Assembly (NCBI GenBank): GCA_041432705.1
Contig: JAPWAE010000001.1
Location: forward strand, 186,001 to 250,000
Source of the DNA: Pauljensenia sp018375675
GTDB lineage: Bacteria > Actinomycetota > Actinomycetes > Actinomycetales > Actinomycetaceae
DNA length: 64,000 nt
Reading direction: 5' to 3'
Positions 17,193-25,801 of the stretch are shown in pieces. The position numbers and the translations under genes were made by a program. The notes beneath the pieces are model-generated. The model was not told the origin of the DNA, searched no databases, and worked only from the letters and a program-made list of their open reading frames with translations. The first letter of the stretch is position 1. Every line of letters starts with the position of its first letter.

Positions 17193-17218
17193 AGGGGGCC
17201 CTGATAGACTGGCCCCCT
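17193..17218 (+). promoter_or_regulatory. Hairpin overlapping a -10 box upstream of the Fem gene
   Basis: AGGGGGCC (17193-17200) pairs with GGCCCCCT (17211-17218), and the 10-base loop contains TAGACT (17205-17210), a TANNNT -10 candidate. It could be a terminator for the ATP-grasp gene or an operator. A GAGGA ribosome-binding site follows near 17242. Confidence 0.35.
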
Positions 17219-17251
17219 ACGCGACCGATAATTCCGACTAACGAGGACACC

Positions 17252-18277
17252 ATGACGACAACCGCACTCGTGCCCATTTCTCAGGAAGACAAGATCGCCG
17301 CGGTCTCTGGCTTCCAGGACCGCTCCCTGCCCATCGAACAGACGTGCGTGTGGGAGGCGTTCGAGGAATCCCAGGGCCACGGAGTGTGGGGACGCTACGC
17401 CTGGTGCGAGGACGATTCCAAGATCGCCTTCATTACCCTCTACAAGTACTCGGTGCGCGGCGTCCACTACCTGTGGGCGAAGTGGGGACCCGCGTGGGTA
17501 AAGGAAGCCTCCCCGGAGCGCGAAGCCGCTCTGCGAGCGGACCTCGTGCGCGAGATTAAGGCGAAGGACAAGACCGTCGCCTTCGTGCGCCTGCACGCCA
17601 TCTACCAGCACCCCGACCTGTGCATGCCGCTGCAGACGATCTCCTACGATCGCACCGTCGTCATCGACACCTCCGGCAAGACCGAAGACGCGATCCTCGC
17701 TGCCATGCCCAAGGCGGGCAAGCGCTCGATCCGCTCCGGCCTGAAGAAGGGAAAGGCCGAGGGCGTCACCTTCCATGAGGACACCGCCAACGCCGAGGCT
17801 GTCATCGACGAGTACTACGCCGTCATGGAGGAGACCGCCAAGCGTGACGGCTTCCGTCCCCACCCCAAGGAGTACTACCTCAGCCTGCTCAAGACTCTGG
17901 GCCCGCAGCACGCTCGCATCTTCTCGATGCGCGACGCCGACGGCAACATCCTGTGCTGGGACTTCTGCCTCGTCGAGGGAATCCGCGCGCAGGCCGAATA
18001 CGGCGCCTCCACCGAGGCCGGTCGTCGCCTGCGCCAGCCCCCGGTCCTGGACTTCCTGGCTGCTGAATTCCTGGCCCGCGACGGTGTGCGCGAATTCGAC
18101 CTCATGGGTGCGCACTCGCCGCGTTGCCCCGATCTGTACAGCGTCGGCAAGTACAAGAGTGCCTTCGCCTCGCACTTCACAGACGTGCCCGGCGGCTGGG
18201 ACATGCCCATCAAGAAGGCCACCTACCGCGCCCTGACCGCCGCGAAGGCCGTGAAGGACTGGCGCGCCCGCTCCTGA
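17252..18277 (+). CDS. FemAB-family peptidoglycan bridge aminoacyltransferase
   Basis: A 341-aa cytoplasmic enzyme that transfers an amino acid from aminoacyl-tRNA to the stem peptide of a lipid-linked peptidoglycan precursor. It has the two GNAT-like Fem subdomains: residues about 30-150 (WEAFEESQ..., LYLWAKWGP-type segment), and about 155-330 with the conserved RSIRSGLKKGKAEGV, YYAVMEETAKRDGF and EFDLMGA...YSVGKYKSAF features. The ATG at 17252 is chosen because a GAGGA sequence precedes it and the protein then has family length; an upstream in-frame start would overlap the ligase gene. Together with the ATP-grasp ligase it probably completes a mixed L-/D-amino-acid interpeptide bridge of the kind known in Actinomyces; the transferred residue is unknown. 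Confidence 0.85.
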   Translation: MTTTALVPISQEDKIAAVSGFQDRSLPIEQTCVWEAFEESQGHGVWGRYAWCEDDSKIAFITLYKYSVRGVHYLWAKWGPAWVKEASPEREAALRADLVREIKAKDKTVAFVRLHAIYQHPDLCMPLQTISYDRTVVIDTSGKTEDAILAAMPKAGKRSIRSGLKKGKAEGVTFHEDTANAEAVIDEYYAVMEETAKRDGFRPHPKEYYLSLLKTLGPQHARIFSMRDADGNILCWDFCLVEGIRAQAEYGASTEAGRRLRQPPVLDFLAAEFLARDGVREFDLMGAHSPRCPDLYSVGKYKSAFASHFTDVPGGWDMPIKKATYRALTAAKAVKDWRARS

Positions 18278-18302
18278 AGCGGACCCGCCACGGGGCTAGA
18301 AT
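18274..18302 (+). promoter_or_regulatory. Putative thrS operon promoter
   Basis: CTGAAG (18274-18279), a 17-base spacer, then TAGAAT (18297-18302). The predicted leader is about 40 bases, ending in AGGAG at 18340-18344. The -35 is a weak match. Confidence 0.4.
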
Positions 18303-18349
18303 TCAATTCGCAACACAATCTCGCGTATCTAACAAAACTAGGAGACACA

Positions 18350-20383
18350 GTGCCCGATATCTCGCTCGTCATTGACGGACACGAACAGACCGTACCGGCG
18401 GGGACCACGGGCACGACGTGGTTCGAGAAGTCGCGCGATGTCGTCGCCATCAAGGTTGACGGCACGCCGCGTGACCTCGAGACGCCTTTTGAAGAGGGAA
18501 CAACCGTCGAGGCCATCACCTTGGCCAGCGAGGACGGCCTGAACATCCTGCGCCACAGCGCCACGCACGTGCTCGCGCAGGCCGTCCAGGATCTCTTCCC
18601 CGACGTGAACCTCGGCATCGGCCCCTTCATCACCGACGGTTTCTACTACGACTTCGGCAACATCGACGCGGTCACCCCCGAGCTGCTGCGCGACCTCGAG
18701 AAGCGCATGAAGCGCATCATCAAGGAAGGCCAGCGCTTCGTGCGCCGCGAGATCTCCGAGGACGAGGCTGTGGTTGAGCTGGCTGATCAGCCTTACAAGC
18801 TCGAACTCGTCACCACGAAGGGCAAGGGCGCCGAGGGCGCGTCCGTCGAGGTCGGCGGCGCGACGCTCACCATGTACGACAACGTGCGCCGCGACGGCTC
18901 GGTGGCCTGGAAGGACCTGTGCCGCGGCCCGCACCTGCCCTCCACCAAGCTCATCGGCAACGGCTTCGCGCTGACCAAGGCGTCGGCCGCCTACTGGAAG
19001 GGCGACCAGTCCAACGATCAGCTCCAGCGCATCTACGGCACCGCCTGGGCCTCCAAGGAAGACCTCGTCGCCTACCAGGAGCGCATCAAGGAGGCCGAGC
19101 GCCGCGACCACCGTCGCCTCGGCGCCGAGCTGGACCTGTACTCCTTCCCCGAGGAGATCGGCCCCGGCCTCGTTGTCTTCCATCCCAAGGGTGGCATCCT
19201 GCGCCACGAGATCGAGTCCTACGTGACTGACCGACACAAGTTGGCCGGCTTCGACTTCGTGCACACCCCCGAGATCTCCAAGGGTGGACTCTTCCACACG
19301 TCGGGTCACCTGCCCTACTACGCGGACACGATGTTCCCGCCCATGCTCGTCGATGAAGAGCGCGACGAGGACGGCAACGTCACCAAGGCAGGCCAGGAGT
19401 ACTACCTCAAGGCCATGAACTGCCCGATGCATAACCTGATCTTCCGCTCGCGCGGCCGCTCCTACCGCGAGCTGCCGCTGCGCTTCTACGAGCTGGGCCA
19501 CGACTACCGCTACGAGAAGAGCGGCGTCGTCCACGGCCTGACCCGCATGCGCGGCTTCACGCAGGACGACTCGCACACCTACTGCACGCCTGAGCAGGCC
19601 TCGGAAGAGATCCGCACGCAGATCGAGTTCTTCCTGTCGATTCTCTCGGCTTTCGGCCTCAAGGACTTCTACCTCGAACTGTCCACGCGTGACGAGGATG
19701 GCAAGAAGAAGGACAAGTTCATCGGTTCTGACGAGGACTGGGCGGCCGCAACGAAGGCCCTCGAGGACGCCTGCGCGGCGACCGGCCTCGACCTCGTTCC
19801 GGATCCGGGCGGCGCCGCCTTCTACGGCCCCAAGGTCTCCGTGCAGGTCAAGGACGCGATCGGTCGCACCTGGCAGATGTCGACGATCCAGTACGACTTC
19901 AACCAGCCTGACCGCTTCGACCTGGAGTACACGGCAGCCGACGGTAGCCGTCAGCGCCCCGTCATGATCCACTCCGCCAAGCTGGGCTCCGTTGAGCGCT
20001 TCATCGGTGTGCTCACCGAGCACTACGCAGGTGCGTTCCCGGCGTGGCTCTCGCCTGTCCAGGTCCGACTCATTCCCGTCGCCGAGGCTTTCGACGGCTA
20101 CGTCAAGGACGTTGCCGCCAAGCTGCGCGAGCGCGGCGTGCGCGTCGAGACCGACCTGTCGGACGACCGCTTCGGCAAGAAGATTCGCAACGCCTCCAAG
20201 GACAAGATCCCCTTTACGCTCATCGCCGGTGGTGAGGACGTCGAGGCCGGAGCGGTGTCCTTCCGTCTGCGTGACGGCTCGCAGCACAACGGCGTCGCCG
20301 TTGATCGCGCGGTCGAGCTGATCGTGTCGCACATCGCGCAGCGCAACAACGCCGACCAGATCGACGGCCTCGACGAGGCGTGA
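18350..20383 (+). CDS. thrS: Threonyl-tRNA synthetase
   Basis: Charges tRNA-Thr with threonine. The 677-aa class II enzyme shows an N-terminal TGS domain (about 1-60), the editing domain with HSATHVLAQAV (HxxxH zinc site, about 67-77), the catalytic core with motif 2 YRYEKSG...GLTRMRGFTQDD, and a C-terminal anticodon-binding domain (about 560-660). The GTG start at 18350 follows AGGAG by 5 bases. It heads an operon with the HIT, pgsA, acyltransferase and pimA genes, the same order as in mycobacteria. The leader is too short for a T-box. Confidence 0.97.
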   Translation: MPDISLVIDGHEQTVPAGTTGTTWFEKSRDVVAIKVDGTPRDLETPFEEGTTVEAITLASEDGLNILRHSATHVLAQAVQDLFPDVNLGIGPFITDGFYYDFGNIDAVTPELLRDLEKRMKRIIKEGQRFVRREISEDEAVVELADQPYKLELVTTKGKGAEGASVEVGGATLTMYDNVRRDGSVAWKDLCRGPHLPSTKLIGNGFALTKASAAYWKGDQSNDQLQRIYGTAWASKEDLVAYQERIKEAERRDHRRLGAELDLYSFPEEIGPGLVVFHPKGGILRHEIESYVTDRHKLAGFDFVHTPEISKGGLFHTSGHLPYYADTMFPPMLVDEERDEDGNVTKAGQEYYLKAMNCPMHNLIFRSRGRSYRELPLRFYELGHDYRYEKSGVVHGLTRMRGFTQDDSHTYCTPEQASEEIRTQIEFFLSILSAFGLKDFYLELSTRDEDGKKKDKFIGSDEDWAAATKALEDACAATGLDLVPDPGGAAFYGPKVSVQVKDAIGRTWQMSTIQYDFNQPDRFDLEYTAADGSRQRPVMIHSAKLGSVERFIGVLTEHYAGAFPAWLSPVQVRLIPVAEAFDGYVKDVAAKLRERGVRVETDLSDDRFGKKIRNASKDKIPFTLIAGGEDVEAGAVSFRLRDGSQHNGVAVDRAVELIVSHIAQRNNADQIDGLDEA

Positions 20384-20979
20384 GCGACATGAACGACGTA
20401 GGTGCCGACTCGATCGGTACCCCGAACGGCCCGTTGCCGACCGAGGACGCCCGCTCGCTGGCGGGCGTCCCGGACGGCTTCGGTCGTTTCTGGACCCCCT
20501 ACCGCATGGCCTATATCCGCGGCGAAGGTAAGCCCGCCGATGCCTCGGACGTTGGGTGCCCGTTCTGCACGGCGCCCGGTAAGGACGACCAGACGGGACT
20601 GATCGTCTACCGCGGCGACACCTGCTTCGTGCTCATGAACCTGTTCCCCTATAACTCGGGGCACCTGCTCGTGTGCCCGTATCGTCACGTCTCCGACTAC
20701 ACGGAACTCACTGACGAGGAACGCGTAGAGCTGGGCAACCTGACGGCGACCGCCATGCGCGTCACCCGCGAGGTCGCCTCTCCGGCGGGTTTCAACCTGG
20801 GTATGAACCAGGGTGAGGTGGCCGGCGCCGGTATTGCCGCTCACCTGCACCAGCACGTCGTTCCACGCTGGCTGGGGGACGCGAACTTCCTGCCGATTGT
20901 TGCGCAGACGAAGGCCGTGCCTGAGCTCCTGGAGGACGCTCGCGCGCGGCTGGCCGCCGCCTGGCCGAAGGAGGACTAA
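20380..20979 (+). CDS. HIT-family Ap4A phosphorylase/hydrolase-like protein
   Basis: 199-aa histidine-triad nucleotide-binding protein. The triad HLHQHVV is at residues 155-161, and CPFC at 60-63 resembles the zinc-ligand site of this subfamily. The fold segment GHLLVCPYRHV is also present. The closest known context is mycobacterial Rv2613c, an Ap4A phosphorylase located between thrS and pgsA1; the same neighbours are found here. Substrate is therefore inferred as Ap4A or a related dinucleotide. GTG at 20380 overlaps the thrS stop codon; an ATG at 20389 is an alternative start. Confidence 0.88.
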   Translation: MSDMNDVGADSIGTPNGPLPTEDARSLAGVPDGFGRFWTPYRMAYIRGEGKPADASDVGCPFCTAPGKDDQTGLIVYRGDTCFVLMNLFPYNSGHLLVCPYRHVSDYTELTDEERVELGNLTATAMRVTREVASPAGFNLGMNQGEVAGAGIAAHLHQHVVPRWLGDANFLPIVAQTKAVPELLEDARARLAAAWPKED

Positions 20980-21605
20980 TGCTCGGAAACCACGGACGTT
21001 CTATTACGAAGGCAATCTTTACGCCTCTCGCTCGGGTTCTCGCACGCGCCGGCGTCACTCCCAATATGGTGACGGTCGCGGGCACCGTCGCGACGGTCGC
21101 GATCGCGGTCATCTGCATTCCCCAGGGATGGATCTGGCAGGGCGGTATCGCCCTGGCCGTCGTGATGTTCGGCGACTCCGTGGACGGTACGCTCGCGCGG
21201 ATGACGACGGGCGGCACGCGTTTTGGAGCATTCCTCGATTCGACGCTCGACCGTCTGGGCGACGGAGCCGTCTTTGGCTCCCTCACCGCCTACGCGGTCT
21301 TCCAGATGGACGACTCGTTCGTGCGCACCTGGGCGATCATTGCCGGCATCTGCTCGATTGTCGGTGCGGCCGCCGTTCCCTACGCGCGCGCCCGCGCGGA
21401 ATCCGTCGGCGTTGTGGCCAAGCTGGGCATCGCTGAGCGCACCGACCGACTCATCATCGGCATGGGTACGGCGATCCTCATGAGCCTCGGTCTGCCCGAG
21501 TGGGTGTTTGCGGCTGGCCTGACCTGGGTGGCGTTCGCCTCCTTCGTGACCGTCTGCCAGCGTATCTGGTTTACCGCCCGTCACATCGACGAGGGAACGC
21601 CGTGA
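20979..21605 (+). CDS. pgsA: CDP-alcohol phosphatidyltransferase, probable phosphatidylinositol-phosphate synthase
   Basis: A 208-aa integral membrane enzyme joining CDP-diacylglycerol to inositol 1-phosphate, giving the lipid anchor for PIMs. The family signature is complete: D66, D69-G70, A73-R74, G83, D87 and D91. About six hydrophobic segments are visible. Assignment to inositol-phosphate rather than glycerol-phosphate specificity rests on the flanking acyltransferase and pimA genes, as in mycobacteria. The ATG at 20979 overlaps the preceding TAA by one base. Confidence 0.88.
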   Translation: MLGNHGRSITKAIFTPLARVLARAGVTPNMVTVAGTVATVAIAVICIPQGWIWQGGIALAVVMFGDSVDGTLARMTTGGTRFGAFLDSTLDRLGDGAVFGSLTAYAVFQMDDSFVRTWAIIAGICSIVGAAAVPYARARAESVGVVAKLGIAERTDRLIIGMGTAILMSLGLPEWVFAAGLTWVAFASFVTVCQRIWFTARHIDEGTP

Positions 21606-22528
21606 GTTTTTCGCCCCTGTCGCTCGCTTTCGCCGTTGCTCCTCGCCTCCCGCTGCGCGTCGTCATGCGCATGGCGGACACTGGCGCCTCGATTGCGGCC
21701 AGGCGCGGGGGTGCCATGATTGATCGGCTGCGCGCCAACATGGCGCGTTTGACCGGAACGGAGCCGTCCGCCCACGAGGTGCGCGATGCGGTTCGGTCGC
21801 ACATCCGCAACTACGCCGAGCAGCTAATGCTCGGGTCGCGTCGCGGTGCGCCGTTGCTCGAGGGAGTCTCCTTCGAGGGGTTCGAGGCCTTGGTCGCGGC
21901 CAGCGAAGATGGCCCGGTAGTCCTCGCCCTCGGACATTCCGGCAGCTGGGATCGCGCCGGCGCGTGGGTGTGTGCACACGGCCGGGGCATCGTGACTGTC
22001 GCGGAGAAGGTGGAGCCTCCCGCGCTGTTTGAGCGTTTCGTGTCGTTGCGCGAAGGCCTCGGCATGGAGATCATAGGCGTCGCGAAGGGCGAGTCGGTCT
22101 TTTCCACCCTCATTGAGCGCGTGCGAGGGCGTAGCGTCATCGTGCCGCTTCTTGCAGACCGGGATATTTCGGGTTCGGGCATCGAGGTCGATCTCGGTAC
22201 GCGGCGTGCACTCGTCGCCGCGGGTCCGGCTGCGCTCGCGACCAAGCTGGAGCGTCCCCTCTTCGCCGCCTGCATCACCTACGAGAATGAGACTCCGACC
22301 GGGGCCGATGTACGCGTGCGATGCGTTGGCCCTATCGAAGCCGGTGAGCGCGAGCAGCCGAGCATGAACCACGTCGAAGCCCTCACGCAGGCATGGGTGG
22401 ATGAATTTGCCTCCATGATGGCGTCGAAGGCCCAGGACTGGCACATGATGCAGCGCGTGTATGTGGAGGATCTTGACCCCGAGCGCCTGGCGCGCGCGAG
22501 GGCCGAGCACGAGAGGAAGAATCGATGA
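21602..22528 (+). CDS. Phosphatidylinositol mannoside acyltransferase (PatA-like)
   Basis: 308-aa member of the lipid A lauroyl acyltransferase (LpxL/HtrB) superfamily, with the catalytic HX4D motif at H112 and D117 (GHSGSWD). In actinobacteria this member acylates mannose of PIM at the inner face of the membrane. The GTG at 21602 overlaps the pgsA TGA and follows AACGCC; a longer in-frame start inside pgsA is unlikely. The position between pgsA and pimA supports the PIM role. Acyl donor and site are inferred from the family. Confidence 0.87.
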   Translation: MSFSPLSLAFAVAPRLPLRVVMRMADTGASIAARRGGAMIDRLRANMARLTGTEPSAHEVRDAVRSHIRNYAEQLMLGSRRGAPLLEGVSFEGFEALVAASEDGPVVLALGHSGSWDRAGAWVCAHGRGIVTVAEKVEPPALFERFVSLREGLGMEIIGVAKGESVFSTLIERVRGRSVIVPLLADRDISGSGIEVDLGTRRALVAAGPAALATKLERPLFAACITYENETPTGADVRVRCVGPIEAGEREQPSMNHVEALTQAWVDEFASMMASKAQDWHMMQRVYVEDLDPERLARARAEHERKNR

Positions 22529-23706
22529 AGATCGGAATTGTGAATCCCTACTCCTGGGACGTGCCCGGGGGAGTGGGCTTCCACATTCGCGACCTCGCGT
22601 TGAAGCTGCGGTCCCGCGGTCATGACGTTCAGGTGCTGACGCCGTCGACGTCGGCGGACCTGCCCGAGTGGATCACGTCCGCCGGTTCGTCCATGTCGAT
22701 CCCCTTCAACGGATCGGTGGCCAATATTTCGGTCAAGCCGAAGGCGCTCGCGCGTACTCGCCGTTGGCTGGCAGACAACGATTTTGATGTCGTGCACGTC
22801 CACGAGCCTGTCGTTCCCTCGGTGTCCATGGCAGCTGCGATGCTATCGACTGCCCCCCTCGTAGGAACATTCCACGCAGCCCTTGGACGGTCGGTCTCGC
22901 GCGCCATTGCCTCGGCCCCCATGCGCCTGTACATGGAACGCATCGGAGTGCGCATCGCCGTGTCCGAGGAGGCTCGCCGAACGCTGATCGAGCACCACGG
23001 CGGCGATGCCGTCATTATTCCGAACGGGGTGGAGACGGCCTCGTTCCGCAGCGCGCAGCCCCTTGAGCAGTGGGTAGCGACGGATGAACGTCCGGTCATC
23101 GTGTTTCTTGGCCGCCTCGATGAGCCCCGAAAGGGCCTGGGCATTTTCGCGGGCGCCATCGCTGGGGTTCTCGAGCGTTTCCCAGGCGCCCGTTTCTTGA
23201 TTGCCGGCAGAGGAGACGCTCCGGAGATTCGCCAGGCCGTCGAGCGTTTTGGTGATTCCGTGTCCTTCCTCGGGGGAATCAGCGACGAGGAGAAGGAATC
23301 CTTGCTCGCCGGTGCCAACATCTACGTCGCTCCGCAGACGGGCGGCGAGTCTTTCGGCATCGTCCTCGTCGAGGCGATGGCGGCCCATACGGCTGTCGTT
23401 GCCTCGGATATCCCCGCCTTCCGTGCGGTGCTTGAGGATGGGCGAGCCGGCGCGCTCTTCGAGACGGGCAACAGCGACTCGCTCGCACGTACCCTCATCG
23501 ACCTGCTGACCGACCGCGACCGTCTCGAGGAACTGTCCGCTGCCGGAGCGCGCTCATCGGCGCAGTACGACTGGGAGGTTGTGGCGGATAAGGTCTTCGA
23601 GGTCTATAAGCTGGCGATTGCCATGGGAAGTCCCGCCGAATCGGGAACGCGCCGGGCACGTGACCTGATCCGAGGCCGTGGAGAAGAAGGGGAGGACCTC
23701 GCATGA
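22525..23706 (+). CDS. pimA: Phosphatidylinositol alpha-mannosyltransferase PimA
   Basis: A 393-aa GT4 glycosyltransferase that moves mannose from GDP-mannose to the 2-position of phosphatidylinositol at the cytoplasmic membrane face. The N-terminal MKIGIVNPYSWDVPGGV glycine loop, FLGRLDEPRKG at the start of the C-terminal Rossmann domain, and the EX7E-type motif in GESFGIVLVEAM are present. Its ATG overlaps the acyltransferase TGA (ATGA). With the two upstream genes it forms the core PIM pathway. Confidence 0.93.
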   Translation: MKIGIVNPYSWDVPGGVGFHIRDLALKLRSRGHDVQVLTPSTSADLPEWITSAGSSMSIPFNGSVANISVKPKALARTRRWLADNDFDVVHVHEPVVPSVSMAAAMLSTAPLVGTFHAALGRSVSRAIASAPMRLYMERIGVRIAVSEEARRTLIEHHGGDAVIIPNGVETASFRSAQPLEQWVATDERPVIVFLGRLDEPRKGLGIFAGAIAGVLERFPGARFLIAGRGDAPEIRQAVERFGDSVSFLGGISDEEKESLLAGANIYVAPQTGGESFGIVLVEAMAAHTAVVASDIPAFRAVLEDGRAGALFETGNSDSLARTLIDLLTDRDRLEELSAAGARSSAQYDWEVVADKVFEVYKLAIAMGSPAESGTRRARDLIRGRGEEGEDLA

Positions 23707-24317
23707 TCTCGCTGTCCCCCTGGCTGCTTGTCGCTATTGCCGTCGCTGTTATCGCGCTTGGCGTGGTCTCGGCATTCGCGATCACGCGTGCGCGCCGTCT
23801 GGACCGGCTCCATCAGCGCATCCTTGCGTCGCGCGACTCTCTCTCGCGCCTCCTGCTGCGCCGGGCCTCCGAGGCAGATCTGCTGAGCCGCAGCGTCGGG
23901 CTGGAAAACTCCGGCCTCGCCGACGCCGCACGCGCCTACATTCAGGACGGGGGAGACCAGCTCACCACCGATGGCCTCGACCGCCGAACTGCAGCGCAAC
24001 GCCAGGGCGATCGTGTCGAGGTTGCGACGCGTTTGGAGCGTGCGTCCGCCCTGTCTCGCGCAATCCGCGAGACTCTCACTCCCGAAGAACGGGCGCGCAT
24101 TGCGTCGGAGCCTCAGGCCAGCGCACGCCTGGAAGCACTGGACGCGACGTGCTATCGCATCGAGCTCACGCGCAATGTGCATAACGTGGATGTCGCGGGA
24201 GTTCGCGCCCTGCGTTCCGCACGAATGGTAAAATTGTTGCGACTGGCCGGGCATGCTCCGATTCCCGAGCCCATTGACTTTGATGATGACACGCAGACGG
24301 GCGGACGAGGTTACTGA
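23703..24317 (+). CDS. LemA-like membrane-anchored protein
   Basis: A 204-aa protein with one N-terminal transmembrane helix (about 7-27) and a long helical, coiled-coil-like remainder rich in Arg, Leu and Ala. The pattern RLDRLHQRILASRDSLSRLLLRRA...and the late RIELTRNVHNVDVAGVRALR resemble the LemA family, but the match is by architecture and weak motifs only. Its start overlaps pimA (ATGA), so it belongs to the PIM operon. Role unknown; LemA-like proteins often sit beside membrane proteases, and the next gene is a PrsW-family protease. Confidence 0.6.
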   Translation: MISLSPWLLVAIAVAVIALGVVSAFAITRARRLDRLHQRILASRDSLSRLLLRRASEADLLSRSVGLENSGLADAARAYIQDGGDQLTTDGLDRRTAAQRQGDRVEVATRLERASALSRAIRETLTPEERARIASEPQASARLEALDATCYRIELTRNVHNVDVAGVRALRSARMVKLLRLAGHAPIPEPIDFDDDTQTGGRGY

Positions 24318-24318
24318 C

Positions 24319-25620
24319 ATGCACGCGACCCACTGGGGAGGGCCCGGCGAGGACTATCGCCTCAGCAAGATCAGCAGTGCCACCATCGATTCCACTGATG
24401 GCGTCTCGGCACCGGCCCCCGACGATGCCGCTCCCGTCTGGCAGCCTCCCAAGGCCGCGCACTCCTTCCCCTGGTTCGAGGTCGTCATGACGACGATCGG
24501 CGTGCTGGGGACCATCGGCATCATCGTCTTCGGTTTGGCACCCGAGTCTTCAAGCGTGACCGCCTTCGTGAAGACGACGCTGCTGTCCCTGGTCGCCCTC
24601 GTGATCGTCGTCGGCTTCCTCCAGCGGATCGATCGCTGGGAACCAGAACCGTGGACCACGAAGCTTGCGATGTTTTTGTGGGGCGGGGGCGTGGCAACGC
24701 TGTCGGCGATGATCATGAATACGGCACTGGGCGAGGACATTGCCGCCACAATCGGTGACTTCGAGCGTGCGGAGCGACTCGGCGCGGCATTCATTGCGCC
24801 CCTTGTCGAGGAGACCCTGAAGGGGATCGGCGTCCTCATCATCGTCGTTGTACGCCGCAACTCCATCAACTCGGTGCTCGACGGTGTTGTGTACGCGGGA
24901 TTCTCGGCGGCTGGGTTCCTTTTCTTCGAAGACATTTTGTACTTCCTGCGCACCGAGGGTCAAGGAACAAAGACTCTCGTGTTTGTGTTCGTTCTTCGCG
25001 CTCTGCTGGGACCGTTCCTGCACGTGATGGCAACCTCGATGACGGGCATCGGATTGGCGCTCGCCCTCCTCAAGTTCAAGCGGGGCTGGTCGAAGACCGC
25101 GATCGTCGTCGTCTTCTGGTTCTTCGCGATGCTCATTCACTTCGTGTGGAACGGAAGCCTCGCATTGACTGAATCCGGATTGGGCTTTATTGCCATGTAT
25201 CTCGTGGTGGGTATTCCCGGGTTCGTCCTCTGGTCGATTCTGCTGCTGCGAGCTGCACGCCGGGAGGCTCTCCACATTCGCGAGGGCCTGGTTCCCTACG
25301 TGCGTACCGGATGGATCCTTCCCGGCGAAGTCTCGATGGCGACCGATCGTCGCGCGCGTCAAGCCGCCTTCAAGTGGGCTGCCCAGGGTGGTCGGGATGC
25401 GAAGCGCGCGATGCGCGCCTTCTTGTCCGACCTGGCCTCCCTCGGCCTCGACCAGCGCCTCATGGCTCGCCACGGCGCCGATCGTTCTCGCATCGAAAAC
25501 GATCGTCAGATGCTGGCCGATGCCGTTGAAAACCGGCGCGAATTCCTGCGACTGACCTCGATCGCGGAGCAGCAAAAAGACGTGACGAACGCCGTGGCAG
25601 GTCGCACGCAGGTCGCCTGA
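24319..25620 (+). CDS. PrsW-family intramembrane metalloprotease 1
   Basis: 433-aa multipass membrane protein with about eight hydrophobic helices. PrsW/CAAX-type motifs can be placed: E164-E165-x-x-K168 in LVEETLKG, E204 in FFEDILY, H235 in PFLHVMA and H274 in IHFVWNG. A cytoplasmic N-terminal region (about 1-50) and a C-terminal tail of about 120 residues flank the core. The ATG at 24319 directly follows the stop of the LemA-like gene, with GAGGT upstream; earlier in-frame starts would lie within that gene. PrsW proteins perform site-1 cleavage of anti-sigma factors in Bacillus, but no sigma or anti-sigma gene is nearby. Substrate unknown. Confidence 0.85.
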   Translation: MHATHWGGPGEDYRLSKISSATIDSTDGVSAPAPDDAAPVWQPPKAAHSFPWFEVVMTTIGVLGTIGIIVFGLAPESSSVTAFVKTTLLSLVALVIVVGFLQRIDRWEPEPWTTKLAMFLWGGGVATLSAMIMNTALGEDIAATIGDFERAERLGAAFIAPLVEETLKGIGVLIIVVVRRNSINSVLDGVVYAGFSAAGFLFFEDILYFLRTEGQGTKTLVFVFVLRALLGPFLHVMATSMTGIGLALALLKFKRGWSKTAIVVVFWFFAMLIHFVWNGSLALTESGLGFIAMYLVVGIPGFVLWSILLLRAARREALHIREGLVPYVRTGWILPGEVSMATDRRARQAAFKWAAQGGRDAKRAMRAFLSDLASLGLDQRLMARHGADRSRIENDRQMLADAVENRREFLRLTSIAEQQKDVTNAVAGRTQVA

Positions 25621-25801
25621 CTCGGAGTGTCGAGCAGGGGAGTGAGGCCAGAGAGCAAACGACGAGGCAGAGCCAGGTAATCTTCGCGGCTACCGGTACG
25701 TGCCCTGTCACGTGAGTGCTCTTTCACGGCTCTTCCATCGCCCCCTCATAGCTGACGCATAGGAACAACGGGCATGATAGGGGTGACAGAAAGGAAATAA
25801 C

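Noticed and set aside
18338..20332. 664-aa minus-strand frame opposite thrS
   Set aside because: Antisense shadow of a secure thrS gene; no family-like motifs.
25621..25801. Riboswitch in the spacer before PrsW 2
   Set aside because: GC-rich segments and short inverted repeats are present, but no known riboswitch core could be matched by eye.
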